Source: Robiginitomaculum sp.
Lineage (GTDB): Bacteria; Pseudomonadota; Alphaproteobacteria; Caulobacterales; Maricaulaceae
DNA length: 49,043 nucleotides
Assembly (NCBI GenBank): GCA_023301505.1
Contig: JALZUP010000053.1
Span: 1 to 49,043 of the forward strand
Direction of reading: 5' to 3'
Positions 8,707 to 15,660 of this stretch are shown here, piece after piece. Positions within the stretch are counted from its first letter, which is position 1. Every line of letters begins with the position of its first letter. The position numbers and the translations under genes are program-made. Under the pieces are notes generated by a model that saw only the letters and a program-made list of their open reading frames with translations, made no database searches and had not been told where the DNA came from.

Positions 8707-9235
8707 AGCAGTCGTCTACGCTTTCAAAGCCTTGTTGGAGTAAAATGAACTTAGCTTCTCTAAGTGCCTTGTTATAATGATACATAGCTGCACCTCTTTC
8801 AGTTCCAATAGACTCACCAATCTCAGTGAAGTTCTTGCCCTGATAGTGTCGTAGTATCAAAATAGCTGCGTGCTGCTTAGATAGCTGATTCAGAAGGCTA
8901 TTTACTACCTCTACAGTGTCTGAGTCAGGTAAATAGTAAGAAGAATCTAAAGTATCTACTGCGTATGTAAGTGACTTAGTCTTGGCTAAGTACGCAGAGT
9001 GTGCATTTAGATATTTGAAGGCGTACCAATTCAAGTTGGTAAGCATGTGCCCCTTGAGTGAAGCACCTTTAGTTGGATCCCAGGTGTTAGCAATGTTTGG
9101 TGCGCGTCTTATAACGACGTCACTCCACATTTCGTCAACTAGCATTGGGTTCTTTGATGCTAGCATTCTCTTTATTTGGGCCTTGTTCTCCTCTATGAGC
9201 TTAAAGGCTACTTCAACTATATCAGACCTTACCAC
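8699..9235 (-). CDS. Sigma-70-like transcription factor (first copy)
   Basis: 178 residues from GTG 9235. A region-2-like segment is seen at about 40-78 (DEMWSDVVIRRAPNI, then WDPTKGASLKGHMLTNLNW) and a region-4-like helix-turn-helix at about 125-165 (LSKQHAAILILRHYQGKNF, then TEIGESIGTERGAAMYHYNKAL). It would direct RNA polymerase to phage promoters, probably late genes, given its place just upstream of packaging genes. The start is chosen because AAGGA lies 8 nt upstream and because longer in-frame starts would run 125 nt into the VRR-NUC gene. A second sigma-like gene is at 16559-17269. Confidence 0.75.
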   Translation of the reverse strand: MVRSDIVEVAFKLIEENKAQIKRMLASKNPMLVDEMWSDVVIRRAPNIANTWDPTKGASLKGHMLTNLNWYAFKYLNAHSAYLAKTKSLTYAVDTLDSSYYLPDSDTVEVVNSLLNQLSKQHAAILILRHYQGKNFTEIGESIGTERGAAMYHYNKALREAKFILLQQGFESVDDCCG

Positions 9236-9608
9236 GTCCAATTTCCTTAAGTACGTGTAACCACTCTTGTGGGTCTTTGTAGTCCGCTGATGCAATGAAA
9301 TTGCCGTCAAAATCAGTGAACTTGTTGCTTCCAAACCAGTAAACAACGCATAATACGTTACGCTTGCTTAGTTTTACTCCAATAAGCTGTTGAAGTTGGG
9401 AAATCTTACCGTTTTCAGACTTGAACTCTACCTTAGCAGTGCCTCCAGGTAGCTCTTTAGCGTGAATTGTGCGGTCAGGTTGCCCTGCTTGTTGCATTTT
9501 ACCTCCTACAACAGCAAACGTGACAGCACCTAACCTCTCAAGTGCTCTACATAGCTTCTTGGTAAGCACTGTCTCGCTTCCAAGTGTTGATTTGTGTGGA
9601 CGTGGCAC
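9222..9608 (-). CDS. VRR-NUC-type nuclease (putative junction resolvase)
   Basis: 128 residues with the VRR-NUC core: GGKMQQAGQPDRTIHAKE supplies the Gly-x-Pro-Asp element and VEFKSENGKISQLQQ the Glu-x-Lys active-site strand and following helix; then VLCVVYWF as core strand. This PD-(D/E)xK family cleaves branched or flap DNA and in phages often stands in for a Holliday junction resolvase. It would resolve branched intermediates before packaging, fitting its position next to a TerS candidate. It overlaps the start of the sigma-like gene by 14 nt. Confidence 0.8.
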   Translation of the reverse strand: MPRPHKSTLGSETVLTKKLCRALERLGAVTFAVVGGKMQQAGQPDRTIHAKELPGGTAKVEFKSENGKISQLQQLIGVKLSKRNVLCVVYWFGSNKFTDFDGNFIASADYKDPQEWLHVLKEIGRGKV

Positions 9609-9617
9609 GTTTAACCT

Positions 9618-9905
9618 TTAAATATTTAAAACAGAAAGTAGCGTATCTAGTTCGTCTCCATTTTGAGAAGTCAAAAACTCCTCCTTAGTTTTTGCAGACG
9701 TTAGTAATTGTATAGTATTCTGTAGCTCTTGTAGCTTGTCAGTAAAATACCCTACTCTAGGTCCAATAGCTGAAGATAACCTGATCCGTCTTGACTTATG
9801 TCTCAAAGCATTAAGACTTTCACGTTCTTTCTTTATTCGCTTTTTAAGCGAGCGCTCTCGCTTCTTAAGTAGAGTAAGAATTTCGTCTTTACTTAGCTCT
9901 GTCAC
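9618..9905 (-). CDS. Basic coiled-coil protein, unknown
   Basis: 95 residues from GTG 9905, preferred because GGAG lies 5 nt upstream and because the TTG at 9932 would overlap the small membrane gene. The N-terminal half is strongly basic and helical (LKKRERSLKKRIKKERES), followed by a heptad-like segment (KLQELQNTIQLLTS). It may bind nucleic acid or act as a spacer in a complex; no family is recognised. It directly follows the stop of a 42-residue membrane peptide (TAATGTGA), suggesting coupled translation. Confidence 0.62.
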   Translation of the reverse strand: MTELSKDEILTLLKKRERSLKKRIKKERESLNALRHKSRRIRLSSAIGPRVGYFTDKLQELQNTIQLLTSAKTKEEFLTSQNGDELDTLLSVLNI

Positions 9906-9906
9906 A

Positions 9907-10035
9907 TTATCTCCGTACAGCTGTGATAACAATGGCTACCCAAGCTACAGCAGCAAAGGAGACTACACCAATAGGGCCTCCTAATATGTCAATCATTTCA
10001 TTTAGTCTGGTGCAAAGATGCCCTATTTGGTTCAC
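9907..10035 (-). CDS. 42-residue single-span membrane peptide
   Basis: Short gene with GTG at 10035, an AGGAG ribosome site 8 nt upstream and a GTGA overlap with the preceding gene's stop, all signs of a real coupled gene. The peptide has a polar start (MNQIGHLCTRLNEM) and one long hydrophobic segment at about 15-40 (GVVSFAAVAWVAIVIT) ending in Arg-Arg. Such peptides in phages include holins, antiholins and host-membrane effectors; I cannot choose among them. Confidence 0.6.
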   Translation of the reverse strand: MNQIGHLCTRLNEMIDILGGPIGVVSFAAVAWVAIVITAVRR

Positions 10036-10235
10036 TGGTCGATCTCCTGAATTTTGAATGAGTCCATTTGAATTACCACGTCCTTACCTTCCTTGACACA
10101 CTTTAGAAGGAGTTGCGCAATACGCGCATTATCAATATCTATTGTATCAAGGGTAGTTTTGAAGCCAAACTCTCTGGCTTGCGGACCTGTAAGGATTGTT
10201 TTGCCAGGTTTGTAGTAGCAGATTAGTGATTTCAT
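10032..10235 (-). CDS. Small unknown protein
   Basis: 67 residues, alpha/beta pattern, start ATG 10235 with ATGA coupling to the gene upstream. No recognised domain. Contains ARIAQLLLKCVKEGKDVVIQ, which repeats a theme in the C-terminus of the upstream 136-residue protein (DLALIMLKAITAGLNVTL), so the two may share a small fold. It lies in the run from DNA ligase to the VRR-NUC gene. Confidence 0.6.
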   Translation of the reverse strand: MKSLICYYKPGKTILTGPQAREFGFKTTLDTIDIDNARIAQLLLKCVKEGKDVVIQMDSFKIQEIDQ

Positions 10236-10642
10236 ATTACTTGCAGTTTAAAGGTACTTGGTAGGGTTACGTTCAGGCCAGCGGTAATTGCCTTTAGCAT
10301 AATTAGAGCTAAGTCTGAGTTATCAATTACCTGCTCACCGTTTGAAGCCCTTGTGCGGCAGACTAACGGATCAATAAACTCTTCAAGTCCTGATCCTACT
10401 ACAGTCTCACCTAGCTCATAGTTTAAAACCACTTGCGCCAAGCAGCCTTTACCTATAGCTAAGGTATCGTTACATAGAAACACCAGGTATTCACCAACGG
10501 CGCACGTTAGAGTTGCAAAGCCTTCCCTCTTTATAGCTATAGATTGGCTATCGGCTGACTTATACTCCCAGTCAATTCCGTAGTCCTCACCTAAGTGTAG
10601 GTTAGCAGTTTCTGAACAGCCATCCCAGTATACAATATTCAT
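10232..10642 (-). CDS. Unknown protein downstream of DNA ligase
   Basis: 136 residues, mostly predicted beta strands, no signal or membrane span. Four Cys residues are scattered without a zinc pattern. The ATG overlaps the ligase stop (ATGA) and its own stop overlaps the next start, so it is part of a coupled ligase operon. No family recognised. Its C-terminal helix followed by a short strand resembles the next, 67-residue, protein. Confidence 0.62.
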   Translation of the reverse strand: MNIVYWDGCSETANLHLGEDYGIDWEYKSADSQSIAIKREGFATLTCAVGEYLVFLCNDTLAIGKGCLAQVVLNYELGETVVGSGLEEFIDPLVCRTRASNGEQVIDNSDLALIMLKAITAGLNVTLPSTFKLQVI

Positions 10643-11478
10643 CCTGCGTAGTCCTCCAAAGTGTCAACAAGGGTTGGATCAATGTCGTCTCGGAATCTTA
10701 AGAAGCGAGGCATTCTCAGGCGACCTTGTGAAGCTACTCCTTTAAAGGCCACCTCAACCACACGTCCTATTGTGTGGTCACCTAATTGCTTTCTGAGCTC
10801 TTGATTGAACCCAGAAGTGTCACAGACCACCTTGCCATTTCTATCGCTACATGTAAGCGATCCGACTTGTCCTTCGTACTGTTTTCCGATGGTGCCCGGT
10901 TTCCATCCTGTGACAACAAGGTTGATCTTTTTGACTGGGCAAAACTTTTGCCAGCCTTCACCAACTTCTTGACCATTAAAGTCTTTGAAGACATATCCTT
11001 CAATGTCTCCGTATGGTTTTGGTAAGTCAAGGATTGAGGTAAAAGTACCGAGGCATCCAACATCTCGTTGCTCACGTACGAAATAAGGGATGAAATTGAG
11101 GCCCTGCTTATCACACCATCGAGAAGCTTCTGTGATAGAGGCCTCTGCAGGTACAGCTCGCTCAACCGAAAATACAGATAACCTAACTCTAGAAGATCCA
11201 GCTTTGATGTGCGTGATAACACTTGTGGCAGGGGTGTCTTCCATCCATAGTTCCGCATGAAGTATGCAAGGCTCAGATAACCGTGTCCAAAGTACTTGTG
11301 CTTGAGGTAAATCTCTAACAAGATTTGTCCAGTCTTTAGGCTTTCTTGTCCAGCACTTGACAACTCCCGCAGGGTTTCTTGTAATCTGAAGTCGGTATCC
11401 ATCTCGCTTAACTTGCGCGTAATTGGCACGAGTGTCATAGTTTTTCCTGACTTCTTTTACTTTAAGCATCTGTGGCAC
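10639..11478 (-). CDS. ATP-dependent DNA ligase
   Basis: 279 residues, the size of small viral ligases. Nucleotidyltransferase motifs are in order: motif I with the adenylated Lys (AQVKRDGYRLQI, about residue 24), a HAEL element (about 95, DGEL-like motif III), LSVFSV, motif IV (EGYVFKDF, about 160) and motif V (CPVKKINLVVTG, about 180). The C-terminal about 90 residues fit the OB-fold domain. It seals nicks during lagging-strand synthesis and repair, complementing the phage polymerase and primase-helicase. Start ATG 11478 (an ATG at codon 4 is possible). Confidence 0.88.
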   Translation of the reverse strand: MPQMLKVKEVRKNYDTRANYAQVKRDGYRLQITRNPAGVVKCWTRKPKDWTNLVRDLPQAQVLWTRLSEPCILHAELWMEDTPATSVITHIKAGSSRVRLSVFSVERAVPAEASITEASRWCDKQGLNFIPYFVREQRDVGCLGTFTSILDLPKPYGDIEGYVFKDFNGQEVGEGWQKFCPVKKINLVVTGWKPGTIGKQYEGQVGSLTCSDRNGKVVCDTSGFNQELRKQLGDHTIGRVVEVAFKGVASQGRLRMPRFLRFRDDIDPTLVDTLEDYAG

Positions 11479-11509
11479 CTTATAGGCCCGTAATAATTAT
11501 AAACTCAAG

Positions 11510-11579
11510 TGGTCGAGGAAGGGATCAAACCTTCTCATCCAATGCACTTTGCATGGATAGCATACCAATGCTCAGGACC
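11510..11579 (-). tRNA. tRNA-like element, probably degenerate
   Basis: On the minus strand a complete T-arm (GAAGG, loop TTTGATC, CCTTC) is followed by CTCGACC and A, and GGTCCTG at the 5' end pairs with five of these seven. The D-arm is GCAT/ATGC with a 4-nt loop and the anticodon arm is ATCCA/TGGAT around 12 nt that fold on themselves (TGCA/TGCA). That is tRNA-sized (70 nt) but lacks a normal anticodon loop. No CCA is encoded. It may be a decayed tRNA or a tRNA mimic. It lies between the secreted-protein gene and the ligase. Confidence 0.4.
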
Positions 11580-11588
11580 AGCAACTTA

Positions 11589-11939
11589 CTAGTTGCAAAC
11601 CGGTTTAGACCTTAGCCTAAGCCGTCGTCCACTGCGTTGTTGACCTGCGCACGTTGAATACGCAGAGATAGCCTGTAAGATGCAGCCGAAGTTTCGTCGA
11701 CCAACTCGTCGAGTTCCCGATGAACAACTCGCCGCGGGCACATACTCCTGACTCACGGTTTCATACCGTGTCTCGTAAGTTGTTACTGGCACTTGAACTT
11801 CAACTTGCTGCTGTACCATAATGCTTTGTCCACACTGTGCAGTGAATTGAGCCTCAGCTCCACACTGTGCGTTAGCAGCAGTAGCCAACAAACTCATAAC
11901 TAACATCAAACACATCATCATCAATCCAAAGAATCGCAT
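11589..11939 (-). CDS. Small secreted Cys-containing protein
   Basis: 116 residues. The first 25 form a clear Sec signal peptide: RF, a Met/Leu-rich hydrophobic core, then an ATAANAQ cleavage site. The mature part has six Cys, a Gln/Val-rich segment and YETRYETVSQEYVP, a Tyr-Glu-Thr pattern that I associate with secreted proteins of Planctomycetes. The C-terminus is Arg-rich. Start ATG 11939 is chosen because GGAG lies 8 nt upstream; the in-frame ATG at 11945 is too close to it. A periplasmic or envelope role during infection is inferred. A long structured leader lies upstream. Confidence 0.75.
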   Translation of the reverse strand: MRFFGLMMMCLMLVMSLLATAANAQCGAEAQFTAQCGQSIMVQQQVEVQVPVTTYETRYETVSQEYVPAASCSSGTRRVGRRNFGCILQAISAYSTCAGQQRSGRRLRLRSKPVCN

Positions 11940-12004
11940 CGTCATCTCTCCAAAAGGGTTCAGTAATTACTCAGTGGACGGGTGAGGTCTCGCTCCTCAT
12001 CGGT

Positions 12005-12185
12005 GCCTAGAGTCTATAGCCTCTTTACACTCTCCGCCCTCGTTGCCGTCACTCCGGCTGTCGGGTTTTCTACTACGCTTTCCAATATCAGGGCGTCTCT
12101 TTGTTCTGGTACTTTGTGAAGATGGGCAATCACATAACCTCGGAGCACACTATCCCTGGCTTCGACCTAGTTGCTCACTCTAGGC
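12005..12185 (-). ncRNA. Candidate structured RNA or leader
   Basis: About 250 nt without a gene. On the minus strand a perfect 9-bp long-range helix (GCCTAGAGT at 12185-12177 with ACTCTAGGC at 12013-12005) closes a domain. Inside are a hairpin GAGCA-ACTA/TAGT-TGCTC directly after the 5' arm, a helix CGCCCT/AGGGCG, and a nested GCCG/CGGC hairpin. After the domain a TGAGG/CCTCA hairpin precedes the secreted-protein gene. It is GC-richer than its flanks and has no good open frame. I know no matching RNA family. It could be a leader of the secreted protein or an independent small RNA. Confidence 0.45.
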
Positions 12186-12196
12186 GTAGTGTTTCG

Positions 12197-12385
12197 TTAA
12201 AATGTCTGGATATCTAACTCAACCGTTGTAAATCCATTTTCATCTGACTCAACAACATTCTTAGCCCAGTCTATAGCTTCCCAGATGTCTTCTGAGTCAA
12301 ACAGTAGTTCACCACTGCTGTCTTCAGCAAACACTAGGTACGTTACTGAATCGTCTTCAACATCTTTGTTTATTACTAGCTTCAT
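12197..12385 (-). CDS. Small acidic unknown protein
   Basis: 62 residues, strongly acidic, with pattern KLVINKDVEDD then ALSO-like helix IWEAIDWAKNVV (residues about 34-46). No recognised family. ATG 12385 lies 1 nt after the stop of the 44-residue gene, so thyA, the 44-residue gene and this one form one unit. Small acidic proteins of this kind in phages sometimes inhibit host enzymes, but nothing here shows that. Confidence 0.62.
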   Translation of the reverse strand: MKLVINKDVEDDSVTYLVFAEDSSGELLFDSEDIWEAIDWAKNVVESDENGFTTVELDIQTF

Positions 12386-12386
12386 G

Positions 12387-12521
12387 TCACTGCTGTCTGT
12401 TAAAGTATACTCGGATAGAAAAGCAAAGCCACTCTAACTCTACTGCAGTTTGACGGATGTTAATGCCTAGTGTTGGTATCAATACCCAAAACTGTAGGTC
12501 AGCATCAGTCTGAATTATCAT
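12387..12521 (-). CDS. 44-residue protein coupled to thyA
   Basis: Short gene starting with ATG 12521 in an ATGA overlap with the thyA stop and ending 1 nt before the next start. The peptide has acidic N-terminal MIIQTDADLQFW, a hydrophobic middle and a second Trp-rich amphipathic stretch (ELEWLCFSIRVYF). Perfect coupling on both sides is the main support. Function unknown; possibly peripheral membrane or a partner of thymidylate synthase. Confidence 0.6.
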   Translation of the reverse strand: MIIQTDADLQFWVLIPTLGINIRQTAVELEWLCFSIRVYFNRQQ

Positions 12522-13375
12522 ACTGCTACAGGTGCCTTGATTGTGGGTTGAGGATCATAGCCGTGAAGCTTTACCATTTCCCAATGGTAACTTTCAAGCT
12601 GCTGTAACGATGGAAGGTACTTGTCTGGCTTTGTAATGACCAAGTGAGGTAAACCCATTGGGGTTCTACTTAAGAGTTCGTCAACTTGACTTGCGTGTGT
12701 ATGGTAAATGTGAGTGTCCCCTAAAGAGAACTTCAACATTCGTGGCTTGTAGCCTGTTACCTGACAAATCATCGTCAGCAAGAAGGCATAGCTTGCAATG
12801 TCAAACGGCATGCCTAGAAACAAGTCAACCGAGCGCATTTGAACGAGCATAGACATTTCTTTCTCGTCTTCATGGCACTTGACTTGGAATGCCCAGTGGC
12901 ATGGAGGCAGAGTTACGTTAGCAGCGCATTCAGGGTGCCACGCAGTAACTAGGTGGCGTCGTGATCCTGGGTTTGACTTGATGTTGTTAAGTAAACGATC
13001 CAGCTGATCGATTCCCTGTTTCTTAGTATCCCCGTCAAGAGTAGGGAAGCGTCGCCACATTGGTCCGTAGATTGGGCCTAGTTGGCCTTCCTCTCTATTG
13101 AACTTAGCGCATTGCTCTTTGGTTGCCCACTCGTCCCAAATATGTACGTCACGCTCTTGTAACTCTGAAGCTTGTGAACTACCTCTGATAAACCAAAGCA
13201 GCTCTTCGAATACAAGACGTGCTGGCATCTTCTTTGTTGTTAGTAAAGGAAAGCCATCCCGCATGTCGTGTTCCCACATGCAGCCAAACAGGCTTGTAGT
13301 ACCAACACCAGTGCGGTCGCTGTGGTTTTCACCTAGCTCAAGCACTTTACGTAGTAAGGCTTTGTATGACTTCAT
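12518..13375 (-). CDS. thyA: Thymidylate synthase
   Basis: 285 residues, full length for the ThyA family. Visible motifs: the phosphate-binding DRTGVGTTSLFG near residue 20, FEELLWFIRG, the catalytic Cys in LPPCHWAFQV (about 160), RSVDLFLGMPFDIASY, and GDTHIYHTH near the C-terminus. It methylates dUMP to dTMP with methylene-tetrahydrofolate. With the dCMP deaminase, dNMP kinase and MazG-like protein near 28 kb it supplies dTTP for phage synthesis. It heads a three-gene coupled unit and follows a tRNA-like element. Confidence 0.95.
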   Translation of the reverse strand: MKSYKALLRKVLELGENHSDRTGVGTTSLFGCMWEHDMRDGFPLLTTKKMPARLVFEELLWFIRGSSQASELQERDVHIWDEWATKEQCAKFNREEGQLGPIYGPMWRRFPTLDGDTKKQGIDQLDRLLNNIKSNPGSRRHLVTAWHPECAANVTLPPCHWAFQVKCHEDEKEMSMLVQMRSVDLFLGMPFDIASYAFLLTMICQVTGYKPRMLKFSLGDTHIYHTHASQVDELLSRTPMGLPHLVITKPDKYLPSLQQLESYHWEMVKLHGYDPQPTIKAPVAV

Positions 13376-13404
13376 GATTGCTTTGCTTGGTTGGAGTATT
13401 AAAA

Positions 13405-13524
13405 TAACGCAGCTGGGAATTGAACCCGGTGCTCATACGAGCGTTTGCATACCCGTTCACTCTAAAGAGATCCTTGCACACCTCGAGTTTTGCTGCTCTC
13501 ACCACTCAACAGTGGGACTGCGTT
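13405..13524 (-). tRNA. tRNA-like element, oversized
   Basis: A 7-bp perfect acceptor (AACGCAG at 13524-13518 with CTGCGTT at 13412-13406, then A) encloses a T-arm with loop TTCAATT and 3 or 4 good pairs, a possible variable arm GCTC/GAGC, and a serine/leucine-like D-arm (CTG, loop with GAGTGGT, CAG). The total is about 120 nt, longer than any normal tRNA, and no standard anticodon arm can be drawn: about 20 extra bases sit between D-arm and variable arm. Candidate for a decayed tRNA, an insertion, or a mimic. It lies between thyA and its upstream neighbour. Confidence 0.38.
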
Positions 13525-13546
13525 TCAATATCAGTACGGTGCCGTG

Positions 13547-13894
13547 TTACACTTCGCCACAGGAAACTACATAAACTTCCCGCTCATCGTTTGCAAGCTC
13601 ATGGTACGCTTGGAACGCCGCCTCTGCTTGTAGGGCAGGGTGACGGAAGTGGTCATCAATGGTTTCATCAAACTCATGGTAGATCAGATTTGCGAGGTCG
13701 GTCTCAGCGACTTGGTTGTCACACGCGTTAATCAAGACCCCTTCGAAGTTTCTGAAGTCACCTTCTAGGATAAAGAAAACAGTAGGTGAAACATCATCGC
13801 TAAACACAATGATTGTAGTAGCACTTGTTGTCTCAAGTGTTCCATCATTTCCAGCAGCGGCTAAAGCGGCTTTGACGGTAGGTGATTGAGTCAT
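13547..13894 (-). CDS. Unknown acidic protein
   Basis: 115 residues from ATG 13894, chosen for GGAG 7 nt upstream; a longer frame to 13933 has no such site. Acidic with a beta-rich first half (TTIIVFSDDVSPTVFFILEG) and a helical second half with two His (LIYHEFDETIDDHFRHP). The His/Asp-rich helix could bind a metal, but no family is recognised. The last gene before the 0.4-kb repeat array at 13.9-14.3 kb, reading with transcription. Confidence 0.62.
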   Translation of the reverse strand: MTQSPTVKAALAAAGNDGTLETTSATTIIVFSDDVSPTVFFILEGDFRNFEGVLINACDNQVAETDLANLIYHEFDETIDDHFRHPALQAEAAFQAYHELANDEREVYVVSCGEV

Positions 13895-14325
13895 AGAAGT
13901 CTCCGAGTAAATGGTAGTTGGTTTCGTATTCACTACTATATCGGATTATGGCACGCACAACTCACAAAACCCTGCAAGTATGTAGCAGGTTGCGCTTGGC
14001 GCCCTCGGGAGTGTCCGGTGTGCGTGGTGGTCTGCTGGGCTGAGATGTATGAGCTGTGGCTTGAGGTAAGTAGACGCTGTCTTGAGGTGCGTGTAGGCCG
14101 GAATGAAAAATGCACCTCCAGTATTTTACCTATGCGACGAACCTCCTAGACCTCCTAAAACGCGGTTTCTACTCAAACCTCCTAGTGTACGCAAGCTGCC
14201 TAGTGTACGCAAGCTACCTAGTGTACGTATACCACCTAGTGTACGCAACCTACCTAGTTCACTTAAGCACACTAGTTCATCTATGTTCACTAGTGTGCTT
14301 AAGCTTCCTAAGCTTTCTAAGTTAC
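13895..14325. repeat. Gene-free stretch with degenerate 9-bp tandem array
   Basis: No gene fits here on the minus strand. From about 14140 to 14335 the plus strand is a tandem array of 9-bp units whose last three bases are nearly always CTA, TTA or GCA: for example GACCTCCTA, AGCTGCCTA, GTGTACGCA, AGCTACCTA, GTTCACTTA, AGCTTCCTA. GTGTACG(C/T)A alternates with NNCTNCCTA, making an 18-bp higher unit four times. The array continues in weaker form into the genes at 14.3-15.5 kb. The 13895-14140 part shows nothing clear. Confidence 0.75.
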
Positions 14326-14529
14326 TTAATTGTCCAAGTCTTTCTTAATCCTCTTAGTCCTACGATCTACCAAGTTCATCTTAGCTACCTGGACTTCCAA
14401 GGTATCTAACTTTGCCTGGTTCACCTGATTGTTGTAGACCCTCCAAACTACTGAGGCTACCACAACTATCAAGCTTGCCGTACCTACCAGGATCATCAAG
14501 ACTACACAAATGGTAAATACTACCAACAT
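14326..14529 (-). CDS. Small membrane protein with coiled-coil tail
   Basis: 67 residues: an N-terminal hydrophobic segment at 2-30 (rich in Val, Leu, Ile; ending VVWRVY) followed by a basic heptad-like tail (KLDTLEVQVAKMNLVDRR). One span, probably N-terminus outside. A strong GGAGGT ribosome site lies 9 nt before ATG 14529. The 3' end of the gene merges into the 9-bp repeat array. Function unknown; topology would fit a spanin- or holin-like protein, but no partner is seen. Confidence 0.6.
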   Translation of the reverse strand: MLVVFTICVVLMILVGTASLIVVVASVVWRVYNNQVNQAKLDTLEVQVAKMNLVDRRTKRIKKDLDN

Positions 14530-14559
14530 TGTCTAGACCTCCGATCTTGTCTAAACTAC

Positions 14560-14802
14560 TTAGTCGGCGTCAACTACCTCAACCTCGTAAAACGCCGAGA
14601 TCATCGCGGCTTGCTTAGCCATCAAGATCTTCTTATCTAACTTATTCACCAAAACCGCCAAATCTTCCTTAGTCATCGAAGCTCGCTTAGCTTCCCGAAC
14701 TGCCACAATGGCATCAATCTCACTAACCTTCCGAAGCGCCGCCTTTGACATAACCGGTGCATTTTGACTTGTTGACGTGTTCTTCTTAGTTGACTTAGTC
14801 AT
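14560..14802 (-). CDS. Small Ala/Lys-rich helical protein
   Basis: 80 residues. The N-terminus is a basic, Ser/Thr-rich tail (KSTKKNTSTSQ), followed by helices (VREAKRASMTKEDLAVLVN, KKILMAKQAAMISAFYEVE). It looks like a small nucleic-acid-associated or adaptor protein. ATG 14802 follows GGAAAG at about 7 nt. No family recognised. Codon use is shaped by the local 9-bp repeat. Confidence 0.58.
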   Translation of the reverse strand: MTKSTKKNTSTSQNAPVMSKAALRKVSEIDAIVAVREAKRASMTKEDLAVLVNKLDKKILMAKQAAMISAFYEVEVVDAD

Positions 14803-14916
14803 CTTAAACTTTCCAAATTAGTTTATCTACTTAGGCTCTATAAAAGCTATAGTCTACCTAGTCAGCTCAGTCTACTCATTCTAACTGAGCTGCCTAGGTC
14901 TTCCATACTACCAAGA

Positions 14917-15273
14917 CTACCAATTCTGATAGGCTTGTATATAGCACTCAGACTTCCTAAACGCACGTTCTTCTTCATCTTCCATATCTTCACCATCTTG
15001 CCAAAGCTTCAAAGCCTGCTTAAAGTGCTCAGACTGCCTAAACTTCCTAAGCTCTGCTTCTTTCTTAAGCATCACGAGCTCTTCATAGTACTCAGACTGC
15101 TCAGACTGCCCAAGCCTACTAAAGCTCGCAATCATACTATTTATACATTCGGTAACTTTCTTGTCGCATTCTACCAAAGCTACCGAGTTGAAGTATTCTA
15201 CCAAAGCTATCTGCATATCGCAATCTAACTCAAGTGATATAATTTCTTCAATCGACCTATTTTCACTGTTCAT
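14917..15273 (-). CDS. Acidic helical protein built on the 9-bp repeat
   Basis: About 118 residues from ATG 15273 (a GTG one codon earlier is possible), with AGGTAG upstream. Highly charged, Glu/Lys/Ser-rich and helical (GQSEQSEYYEELVMLKKEA, KFRQSEHFKQALKLW). The repeating Ser-Glu-x pattern comes from DNA in which a CTCAGACTN-like 9-mer recurs. The gene may be functional or may be a coding passage through the repeat. No family recognised. Its neighbour at 15302-15508 has the same style. Confidence 0.52.
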   Translation of the reverse strand: MNSENRSIEEIISLELDCDMQIALVEYFNSVALVECDKKVTECINSMIASFSRLGQSEQSEYYEELVMLKKEAELRKFRQSEHFKQALKLWQDGEDMEDEEERAFRKSECYIQAYQNW

Positions 15274-15301
15274 CACAAACTACCTACTTTCTTGTTCTTG
15301 C

Positions 15302-15508
15302 CTATTCGTCACAAACTTCCATGTCGAACCTATCTTCCATATATTCCATAAGGTCCATAAGCAGCTCAGACTCACTAGCTTCTTCAAGCTTACTAACTTC
15401 TTCAAGCAGCTCAGACTCACTATGCTCGCTATACTTTTCATACGGAATAAACTGCTCAGATTGCTCAAAGTCGTCATATCCTCGAAACTCGTCATTGCGA
15501 ATATTCAT
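15302..15508 (-). CDS. Acidic repeat-derived small protein
   Basis: 68 residues, very acidic, built of SESELLEE- and LEEASESELL-like 3-residue echoes that mirror the underlying 9-bp repeat. Preferred over an overlapping frame at 15280-15495, which is Ser/Leu-rich and less natural. ATG 15508 has AGGTAG about 8 nt upstream, itself part of the repeat. First gene left of the non-coding region. Function unknown. Confidence 0.48.
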   Translation of the reverse strand: MNIRNDEFRGYDDFEQSEQFIPYEKYSEHSESELLEEVSKLEEASESELLMDLMEYMEDRFDMEVCDE

Positions 15509-15587
15509 ACTAAACTACCTAAGCTACTTAATTGATTCAAACTACTTAATCTTTTAAAACGATTCAAACTACTTAACTTGTTTGTTT

Positions 15588-15617
15588 TATATAACTTGAC
15601 AAAGTTGAAATAGTCAG
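15588..15617 (-). promoter_or_regulatory. Possible promoter for the 15.5-14.3 kb genes
   Basis: On the minus strand CTGACT (15617-15612) and TATATA (15593-15588) are separated by 18 nt, about 80 nt upstream of the first small gene. Four of six bases match the -35 consensus. AT-rich surroundings make a chance match quite possible. Confidence 0.3.
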
Positions 15618-15660
15618 TTTTGTTCGTTTGCTTTATTTTACAGGCCCAGTGAATAGCCTA

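Noticed and set aside
10782-11438. Long minus-strand frame inside the ligase gene
   Set aside because: Lies in another frame of a gene with all ligase motifs; its product has no recognisable features.
12005-12185. 6S RNA, tmRNA or RNase P RNA identity for the structured region
   Set aside because: Only short chance similarities; the conserved cores of those RNAs are not present.
14103-14409. Plus-strand open frames with repeated Pro-Ser-Val-Arg or Tyr-Leu-Val patterns
   Set aside because: They follow from the 9/18-bp repeat being a multiple of three; no ribosome site, and all other genes are on the minus strand.
15280-15495. Ser/Leu-rich frame overlapping 15302-15508
   Set aside because: Same repeat read in another frame; the acidic frame has the better start and resembles the neighbouring gene.
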